Assembly (NCBI RefSeq): GCF_022965805.1
Contig: NC_133103.1
Span: 50,232,386-50,296,385, forward strand
Direction: 5' to 3'
Length of the DNA: 64,000 bases
Origin: Primulina eburnea
Taxonomy: Eukaryota; Streptophyta; Magnoliopsida; Lamiales; Gesneriaceae
Shown here: positions 58,497 through 64,000 of the stretch, piece after piece
How the letters are laid out: every line of letters begins with the position of its first letter
How positions within the stretch are numbered: position 1 is the first letter of the stretch
The notes under the pieces: generated by a model
What the model was told of the DNA's origin: nothing
The model's input: the letters and a program-made list of their open reading frames with translations, nothing else
Databases searched by the model: none
Program-made: the position numbers and the translations under genes

Positions 58497-59013
58497 TTGA
58501 TGGAGTTAAATACTCGGTTCAATGAGTCATCGGTGAAACTTCTTTCTCTTAGTATAGCTTTAGATCCTAAAAATTCATTTGACTCATTTAACAGTGATGA
58601 TATTTGCAAGCTTGCGAAGAAGTTTTATCCTGGAGATTTCACAGATCAAGAAATTGTTGTTTTGAAGTATGAATTGATACATTTATAAACTCGATGTGAT
58701 GCAGAATTTAAAGGTTTCTACACTTGTTGAGTTGTGTCAGCAATTGACCGAGAGTGGACGGTCAAGTGTTTATGTTATGTTGACTAGATTGATTCATCTT
58801 GTTTTGACATTATCTGTGTCTACTGCCACTATTGAACGGGCTTTTTCAGCAATGAAGCATGTGAAGACGGCACTTCGCAATAAAATGGAGGATGACTTTC
58901 TTGCCGATTGTTTGACACTCTATATTGAACGAGATTTAGCTAAACATATTGATGTAAATTCTATTATTGATGAATTTTATGTTTTAAAATCCCGTAAGGC
59001 ACAACTTCGTTGA
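58497..59013 (+). pseudogene. hAT transposase C-terminal remnant
   Basis: The frames at 58497-58688 and 58696-59013 encode LSLSIALDPKNSFDSF and the hAT dimerisation signature LSVSTATIERAFSAMKHVKT followed by NKMEDDFLADCLTLYIER. The two pieces are in different frames, and the catalytic domain is missing. Confidence 0.82.
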
Positions 59014-59261
59014 ACGATATAATGTACTTTTTTTTTTAATAATATATAACTTATCATATTGAGTTCAAGCCCACCCCAACTCTTATTCCTGGATTCGTCC
59101 CTGTATAGGCAGTCAACATATAACGATTGAACGTAAGCTCTGATACCAAGTTAAGATTGGGACTTGAGCTTAACTCAACCCCAAAAACTAGCTTAAGAGG
59201 GGAAGATTGTCCAAGCTCACATATACAACTCCCAAATTATTTATCCAACCGATGTGAGACA

Positions 59262-59298
<37 letters not shown>

Positions 59299-59301
<3 letters not shown>

Positions 59302-59462
59302 TTGATATTCTGCACACCTACCGTGCACACCTTTGTGAGCACCGATGAAGTGTCACTCACCCATTGGATGTGATGAAATATATAAAAATTACGCATCCAA
59401 TGAGTGAGTGACACCTCATTGGTGCTCACAAAAATGTGTACGATAGGTGTGCAGGATATCAA

Positions 59463-59465
<3 letters not shown>
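59299..59465. mobile_element. Hairpin MITE inserted in a (TA)n microsatellite
   Basis: Arms of about 75 bp, starting GTTTTGATATTCTGCACACC and ending with the near-exact complement ...AGGATATCAAAAC, surround a small loop near 59380. (TA)n lies on both sides (59264-59298 and 59466-59534), so the insertion probably hit a TA tract. Confidence 0.8.
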
Positions 59466-59536
<71 letters not shown>

Positions 59537-59539
59537 CTT

Positions 59540-60275
59540 TCCTTTGCAATTTTAATACATTTTTTCCATACTGATGTGATACCAACGTGTCTTTATGTCA
59601 CGAGCTCTCACGTGAAACTACAACTAAATTACAAAACAGATTATTAAAACCGATAAATTTGACAGATATGTGATTAAAAATCAATTTTAATAATATAATA
59701 GACCACATCCTCTAATTTCGAGAATATAATAAATCAAAATCCCGTGTTGGTAAAATATAAATGACTTAGAAAAAATTTATTTTTTGATCTTCGTGATAAT
59801 TTTTTTTATTACAACACACACGAAGAATGAAGATTAAATCCAAAAAATCGACTAATCCAACAGAAGATGTAAACATTGAAGTACAAGCTCGGTCTCATCT
59901 TCGTGTTAATTCTCAAGTACATACAAGTTTTTTTTTTTGGGTACGAATGGCAGACAAAGGGACATTAAATATCATATTACATTTGTCTCTCTTTAAAAAG
60001 AAATAAGTAGTATTTTACTTCACCTATTATTATTATTATTATTATTACTAGTACATCAAAAATAATTTCAAAAGATACCAACTTAATTACTAAATAAACT
60101 TAAATACAAACCCAAATAATAATAATAATAACAATAATAATTAATCCCCACACAAATTAATACAGGAACAATATTGCCAAATATATAACAAGTAAATAGT
60201 TTGAAAGGAACGATTACTTTTTATTGTATTTATGAAAATACATAAGAAAAAGGTTTACTTCTTCACATAACATGA
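59540..60275. other. CHS 3' flank
   Basis: AT-rich sequence with short ATT/AAT runs near 60028-60050 and 60118-60142. It should contain the CHS 3'UTR on the minus strand (to about 60150-60275). No other gene seen. Confidence 0.4.
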
Positions 60276-62840
60276 TCAATTGGTGGCCATACTATGTAAC
60301 ACCACCGTCTCCACCGTGAGTCCCGGCCCGAAGCCGAATAGCACGCCCCAGTCGAGACCCTCGCCGGTCGTGCTCAGCCCCTCCTTCGCCGAGGCCTTCC
60401 TCATCTCATCCAAAATGAACACCACACATGCACTAGACATGTTCCCGTACTCGCTCAACACATGCCTGGTGGCTCGAAGCTTCTGCGGATCGAGGCCTAG
60501 CCGCTCCTCGACCTGATCCAAGATAGCCGGCCCGCCAGGATGGGCGATCCAAAAAATCGAGTTCCAGTCGTCGATACTCAACGGATCGAAAGCCTCTCTC
60601 AAGCTCTTCTCGATGTTCTTGGAAATCAAGCCCGGGACATCTTTCAGAAGGTGGAAAGTTAACCCCACTTCACGCAAGTGGCCATCGATTGCACCCTCGC
60701 TGTCGGGTAAAATCGTCTGCGCAGCGGATATGATCTGGTAAAGCGGCCGCTCAACGGCCAACACCGGGTCGGAGCCCACGATCATCGCTGCTGCTCCATC
60801 TCCGAACAACGCTTGGCCAACTAGGCTATCCAAGTGAGTGTCACTCGGCCCCCGGAAGGTCACGACGGTGATCTCGGAGCAAATGACGAGGACTCTAGCG
60901 CCAGCATTGTTCTCCGCCAGGTCTTTTGCCATTCGGATGACGGTTCCCCCAGCGAAGCAGCCCTGCTGATACATCATGAACCGCTTGACGGAGGGGCGGA
61001 GACCGAGGAGCTTGGTGACCTGGTAGTCGGCGCCGGGCATGTCGACGCCGCTGGTGGTGCAGAAGATCAGGTGGGTGATCTTGGATTTCGGCTGCCCCCA
61101 CTCCTTGATTGCTTTCTGCGCCGCTTCTTTTCCGAGCTTGGGCACCTCCGTCACTGCTATATCTTGCCTAGCATCGAGTGACGGAGCCATGTACGCACAG
61201 AGATTTGGGTTCTCTTTCAAATATTCCTCTGTTACATGCATGTAACGCTTCTTGATCATCGATTTTTCACCTGAAAATTTTATACATACATATTCAACAA
61301 GAATGAAGTTTAAAGATCAGATTCAGTAAGCTATAGCCGGCACGATTAATTATAAAAAATCATATTTTCTGTCCTAAAAACTTTAAATTTCATCACCAAA
61401 TATACAGTTAAACAGGACAGTAAATAAATTAATTCGAGAAAATTTCATGGCGACATGTGATTTCAGAATAAGTCGGGTATTACATGAGTCAAACGGCGAG
61501 TAAAAAAGCAATCTTGTTTTTTCAAGACACGTGAAAATTCCATGTGCACCGTTTTGGTCAGGGTGGTATTATACCATTACTTATCCCGAAAATATATATA
61601 ATATATCACATCGAAAATTACAATATAAAAAAATTTTATATCGAGCATATCTATTATACCAAAAAAAATCTTATATTTTTTAATTTTGTAATTTTATTGT
61701 TTAACAATATTATATATTTTTAAATTTTTATATATTGTTCCGATAATATACATATACAAAACTTTTCATATTTCGCATATATCATTATCACACCATTATT
61801 TTGTCGAAAAATTAGGTATCCTTACCACATCAAAATTTTTAAAATTCAATTAATTTAGTATTTTTTCGATATGATACCAAAAATTCGTTAGAATTTCTAA
61901 CTTCTATTTTTGGCCTGGGTACTCTACGTGGCCAAAATTCTTCCGAAGATAAAATTGAGTTTGAATATATTCAACTTCTTTTGACCAGGGGGAGCATAAA
62001 AATAGGATCAAAAAAACAAAAAATCAACTGCTCGATATCATTAAATTTGAAATCATATGAATATTTTTCCCTCAAAATAAGTACCCATTTTTTCTCCAAG
62101 ATACTCATCTCAATCAGAACAGAGTCAGGATCTTGGTTCAATATTATTAACAATATATTATATTATATTATAATTAATAAAAACAAAAAAAAAGACTACT
62201 AATTAACCGACAGTTAGAAATAATATGTCATAAAATTTGAACACGACTTATACATATCCAATAACATTGATGATTGATAGAAAAACGTCAGAAAAAATGA
62301 CAAACTATAGCCATCTAAACATATAATAATAACATACAAAAATTAAAAAATTTACACAGAAATATATAAATATTTGTTTTTTGCCACACTGAGTGCTCCA
62401 AATATAAATCTCGACATAATTATATCTCACTGCTTAAATAATTTTAATACTCGAATATAATAGTAAAAATTGTACCTTTTTTACAATAAATTAAATCAGA
62501 AATCCAAAGCCAAATATGCATAAATTTTTTAAAAAATAAAAAGTTTTTCTTTATCCAAAACGATTCGATGTAAAGCTAACAAGCTAAAATCAAACTTATA
62601 TTAACAATTAATCATGAAATTAATAAATTAATTAAGAACATAACAACCAAAAATGATCTTACACATGCGCTTAAACTTTTCTTTAAGCTCCGTTTTGTGT
62701 TCACTATCGGTGATTCGAAAGTAGTAATCAGGATACGTGCTCTGATCGACGCAATTCGCCGGAGTCGCCGTCCCGATGGCCAAAATCGTGGCCGGACCCT
62801 CCGCCCGTTGCGCCCTACGGATCGCCTCGACAGTCGTCAT
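60276..62840 (-). CDS. CHS: Chalcone synthase, two exons, complete
   Basis: CHS condenses one p-coumaroyl-CoA with three malonyl-CoA to naringenin chalcone, the first step of flavonoid synthesis. Exon 1 is 62840-62663 and exon 2 is 61270-60276; the product is 390 aa. The intron splits the codon of Cys60 (T/GT), the position conserved in plant CHS genes. By direct count the catalytic residues fall at the reference positions: Cys164 (QQGCFAGG), His303 (WIAHPGG) and Asn336 (EYGNMSS). The gatekeepers Phe215 and Phe265 are also in place, as is the C-terminal signature [15 protein letters not shown]. The start [15 protein letters not shown] is the standard one; an in-frame extension upstream to 63020 lies over the TATA box and is not used. 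The frame is intact and the exons are clearly GC-richer than the surroundings. A CHS identity rather than stilbene synthase is favoured by overall similarity. Confidence 0.97.
61271..62662 (-). other. CHS intron
   Basis: The 1392-bp intron has donor GTAAGA at 62662 and acceptor TTTTCAG ending at 61271. It is AT-rich, and no inserted element with clear borders was found. Confidence 0.92.
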
Positions 62841-63060
62841 GTTCGCCGGAAAATGGTAGGTTGCGGTGGTTAAGGGATTAGCAACCTGGTGGAGTGAAAT
62901 TTGGTAGTTCCCGAAATTTGAGGGAGCAAAAGTGGTATTTATAAGGGTGCATGCAATAGCCTGGTAGCTGAGAATCACGTGTGAGGAGAAACTACAACAA
63001 CTTAGATGGCAGATTGGCACGTGACAGAGTAATTAATTATTTTTATTATTTTGTTTATTT
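62841..63060 (-). promoter_or_regulatory. CHS core promoter and 5'UTR
   Basis: On the minus strand a TATAAATA box lies at 62943-62936, about 100 bp from the ATG. CACGTG G-boxes lie at 62976-62981 and 63018-63023, about 35 and 75 bp upstream of the TATA box. CTACCA-type MYB-like words lie near the TATA box and in the leader. G-box plus MYB elements are the usual light- and flavonoid-regulatory unit of CHS promoters. Confidence 0.75.
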
Positions 63061-63231
63061 TTTGGTTAAAAAAACCGATAGGGTTGGTTGGTTACGCTCC
63101 TCTAGCCTAAGTAATGCTATACATGTTGCGTTTTAGACTCGAGGTGGTAAGTGACACTAGTGTTGTTAACAAATTATATAGTTGAAATAATAAGTTTTAG
63201 AAGTGAGAACGTTCAAATCAATAACAGAAAC

Positions 63232-63737
63232 TAGGGGTGTTCATCGTCGCTCGGTTCGGTTTTCGACTTTTATTTCGGTTTTCGGTTTTACAATATATAA
63301 TCCGATATCCGAACCATTTTCTTCGGTTCGGTTCGGTTTTCTACCGAAATGGTTCGGTTATTTCGGTCGGTTATTTCGGTTTTGATACAATTATTTAAAT
63401 TAATAATATAAATATATTATAAAATATAATATGTTATTTTTTAAATGATTTCTTAGTAAAATATTTAATATAAAGTACAAATAATTACATAAACAACAAT
63501 CAACTAAGTATTATTCAAATAATGCTTCATTCACTAATATCATCTCAATAAATAATATAAAATAAAAATAACATTATAATTAATTAAATTCCGGTTTGCC
63601 GAAACCGAACCAATTAATTTCGGTTTTACATTTATATCCGAATTATAAAATTCGGTTTCCGGTTCGGTTTATTGTTTCGGTTTTTTCGGTTTGGATTTTC
63701 GGTTTTTTCGGTTTTATCCGAAGTTTGAACACCCCTA
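63232..63737. mobile_element. hAT MITE (506 bp) upstream of CHS
   Basis: It begins TAGGGGTG and ends CACCCCTA, with a perfect 8-bp duplication acagaaac at 63224-63231 and 63738-63745. Subterminal ttcggttttcggt words occur as in the elements at 3914 and 16221. It starts about 290 bp beyond the CHS TATA box. Confidence 0.92.
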
Positions 63738-63849
63738 ACAGAAACAATGAGATGTTTTAATAAATTCGGTGGATTAACATTATATTGTTGAACAACAAGA
63801 TTAATCGAATCTAGTCGACCAGCCTCAGCATTCTTTGAACTCTTCTTGA

Positions 63850-64000
63850 TTCTTATCTGAGAGGGAGTTGAGCGGGTGATTGATATGATCGTGACTCAGT
63901 AAGCGGGAGAAAATAATTCTCTCATATTTTAACATCGTTTTTTCAATGGGAATCTCGAATATAGCAGTGATAATGGGTATAAACAGAAATATTTCGATTT
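63850..64000. repeat. Partial LTR-like repeat at the window edge
   Basis: gagcgggtgattgatatgatcgtgactcagtaagcgggag resembles 7650-7690 inside the solo LTR. It is probably a related LTR continuing past base 64000. Confidence 0.45.

Larger units (their letters stand above)
58185..59103 (+). mobile_element. hAT element with transposase remnant
   Basis: The 919-bp element starts CAGAGACGGATC and ends GATTCGTCCCTG, with a perfect 8-bp duplication tataggca at 58177-58184 and 59104-59111. It keeps only the 3' end of a transposase gene. A segment rich in GCGACGGTTTT words (58240-58445) replaces the middle. Confidence 0.88.
58026..59265 (-). mobile_element. Possible small LTR element (TRIM-like), interrupted by a hAT element
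   Basis: A segment of about 67 bp ending ccgatgtgagacaatta occurs at 58026-58092 and 59197-59265. On the minus strand a TGGTATCAGAGC primer-binding-like site lies at 59148-59137, just inside the right copy. About 240 bp separates the copies once the hAT element (58185-59103) is removed. This size and order suggest a miniature LTR retrotransposon, but the LTR limits and duplication were not found. Confidence 0.4.

Noticed and set aside
60834..61245. Open frames antisense to CHS exon 2
   Set aside because: GC-rich coding sequence often leaves the complement open. These frames have no similarity to known proteins.
62841..63020. N-terminal extension of CHS by 60 residues from an upstream in-frame ATG
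   Set aside because: The extension would be encoded by the TATA box and 5'UTR and ends exactly at the standard CHS start. No CHS carries such a sequence.

Overview
The window is nuclear DNA from a flowering plant, almost certainly a eudicot. The signs are spliced plant genes (chalcone synthase with its conserved intron at Cys60, COQ6, an ankyrin/GPCR-chaperone protein), plant-type Ty1/copia and Ty3/gypsy retrotransposons, an endogenous pararetrovirus, and many hAT- and Mutator-type MITEs in AT-rich spacers. An asterid such as a Lamiales species is possible, but that is only an impression. Nothing bacterial is present: no operons, CRISPR or rRNA were seen.

Layout from left to right. 1-5410 (minus): 5' part of COQ6, with an 8-bp first coding exon and a hAT-type insertion in intron 1; the gene runs off the left edge. 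5.4-9.5 kb: spacer with a 45-bp tandem repeat, two Mutator-like MITEs and a solo LTR. 9499-24383: an internally deleted, SIRE-like copia element (minus) into which a Tekay/Del-like gypsy chromovirus (plus, 10673-18960) has inserted; the gypsy element itself carries a 222-bp hAT MITE in its integrase. 24.5-27.5 kb: another hAT-type element, tandem duplications and a MITE. 27.6-29.5 kb: a small two-exon gene of unknown function. 29494 to about 34490 (minus): a young copia element with an uninterrupted 1312-codon gag-pol frame, inserted 33 bp after the stop codon of that small gene. 35442-38691 (minus): ankyrin plus GPCR-chaperone-domain protein, two coding exons, with its promoter/5'UTR segment duplicated upstream. 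41.6-45.6 kb: two solo LTRs and a Tourist-like element. 46-48 kb: a terminal-inverted-repeat element containing a hAT element. About 48110-55740: one permuted, inactivated copy of an endogenous caulimovirid, with a rearranged right end. 56-59.5 kb: MITEs, a 129-bp tandem repeat, and a hAT element with a transposase remnant. 60276-62840 (minus): complete chalcone synthase (CHS, 390 aa) with a recognisable promoter. The right edge has another hAT MITE and a fragment of a further LTR.

The host genes are unrelated single-locus genes: ubiquinone synthesis, membrane-protein or trafficking chaperoning, flavonoid synthesis, and one unknown. Most of the sequence is mobile DNA, and target-site duplications read by eye fix many of its boundaries. 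The observation most worth following is that three different LTR families each carry an array of GC-rich palindromic words ending 36-46 bp upstream of their TATA box, and that two of these families use the same core word (GCGCATATGCGC). A fourth element, the outer copia, carries about eleven copies of a different palindrome of about 40 bp, several of them inside its coding region.
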